Source of the DNA: Bifidobacterium breve
GTDB lineage: Bacteria > Actinomycetota > Acidimicrobiia > Acidimicrobiales > Acidimicrobilacustridaceae
Reading direction: 5' to 3'
DNA length: 57,911 nt
Assembly: GCA_945862505.1 (NCBI GenBank)
Contig: CAMAYJ010000007.1
Coordinates: 1-57,911 of the forward strand
Under the pieces are notes generated by a model that was not told the origin of the DNA, searched no databases, and saw only the letters and a program-made list of their open reading frames with translations. This document shows, piece after piece, positions 57,549 to 57,911 of this stretch (the first letter of the stretch is position 1; each line of letters opens with the position of its first letter). The translations under genes were made by a program, and so were the position numbers.

Positions 57549-57911
57549 TCAGTCGCCTTCGGCGGCGGGTGCCCAATGGGCGCGAAGGTCAGATAACCAC
57601 TCAGGGAAGTCGAGCGGCGGGTCGGGCAACGGCGTTACGCCGTGTTCTTCCAGTGCTGCTTCGTAGACCTCGGGTTGATCTCCCCATGAACGGGGGTCAC
57701 CCATCATGACCTCGTACAACTTCGCACCGTCATCGCCGGCGCGGATGGGGCCGAACGCCGCGCCAAACGGAAGCTCAACATGAGTTCCCTTTGGGCACCA
57801 GCGATCGCCAAACCACAGTCCGCCGTCGATGATGAAAACGATGTGCGGTGAGTAGTGGCCGTGGCGACGAACCATCATCCCCGGGTCATATTCGGCATAG
57901 AGCGAGAGATA
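57549..57911 (-). CDS. cupin-domain protein, partial (runs off the window)
   Basis: The frame runs from the right edge (SLYAEYDPGMMVRRHGHYSP) to the stop at 57549, with no start in the window. VRRHGHYSPHIVFIIDGGLWFGDRWCPKG, LPFGAAFGPIRAG and HGVTPLPDPPLDFPEWLSDL match the second half of the bicupin at 26118 almost block for block. HxH and the later His are the likely metal ligands. Whether this one is also a tandem bicupin cannot be seen. Confidence 0.85.
   Translation of the reverse strand, partial: YLSLYAEYDPGMMVRRHGHYSPHIVFIIDGGLWFGDRWCPKGTHVELPFGAAFGPIRAGDDGAKLYEVMMGDPRSWGDQPEVYEAALEEHGVTPLPDPPLDFPEWLSDLRAHWAPAAEGD

Noticed and set aside
1-57911. tRNA or rRNA genes
   Set aside because: I noticed no cloverleaf-type T-loop sequence (GGTTCGANTCC) or rRNA-like block. 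This was by reading only; a tRNAscan-type search would settle it.

Overview
The window reads as chromosomal DNA of an actinobacterium, most likely an aquatic member of the Acidimicrobiia or a close relative (inference). The grounds are moderately high GC, frequent GTG starts, very short intergenic gaps with many 4-nt stop/start overlaps, and typical actinobacterial families: SCO6745-like proteins, an NDMA-type alcohol dehydrogenase, a SigC-like ECF sigma factor, a zf-HC2 anti-sigma factor, an AMIN-like lipoprotein and DUF2237. A light-driven proton-pump rhodopsin points to sunlit water. I saw no rRNA, tRNA or CRISPR array.

1-10.6 kb is an accessory region. It opens with the end of an IS3-family element that has cut into a gene. 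It then carries five long copies, and a sixth truncated copy, of a 165-215 bp direct repeat. Single genes or gene pairs alternate with the repeats: a membrane protein, a methyltransferase, a secreted repeat protein, an antitoxin/toxin-like pair and an amidohydrolase. Three decayed fragments of one transposase-like gene lie in the same region. At its right end is a module of two YcnI-like (DUF1775) secreted proteins, an anti-sigma factor and a SigC-like sigma factor, plausibly linked to copper.

10.6-14.7 kb holds a compact divergent module: a lipoprotein of the branched-chain amino-acid binding fold and a Cache-HAMP membrane protein on one strand, and a MinD/ParA-like ATPase and an unrecognised 181-residue protein on the other. 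This is my best candidate for an undescribed multi-protein system. 14.7-18.6 kb has a lipase-like lipoprotein, a 5'-truncated binding-protein pseudogene, a TerC-family membrane protein and the rhodopsin.

18.6-57.9 kb is dominated by catabolic and redox genes: D-aminoacylase-like amidohydrolase, dehydrogenases, Tat-exported sulfatase, bicupins, crotonases, a haloalkane-dehalogenase-like hydrolase, aldehyde dehydrogenase, a UGSC-family protein with two neighbours, a P450 divergent from a limonene-epoxide-hydrolase-like gene, acyl-CoA dehydrogenase and nitroreductase. Transport is represented by Kup, an MFS exporter and a TSUP carrier. A TetR-DUF2855 operon has a 10-bp-arm inverted repeat in its divergent promoter, a likely operator. 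Four loci in the window (three intact genes and one remnant) encode a Thr-rich tail ending in a Phe-Thr/Asn-Gly motif at the stop codon, which may be an uncharacterised C-terminal signal.
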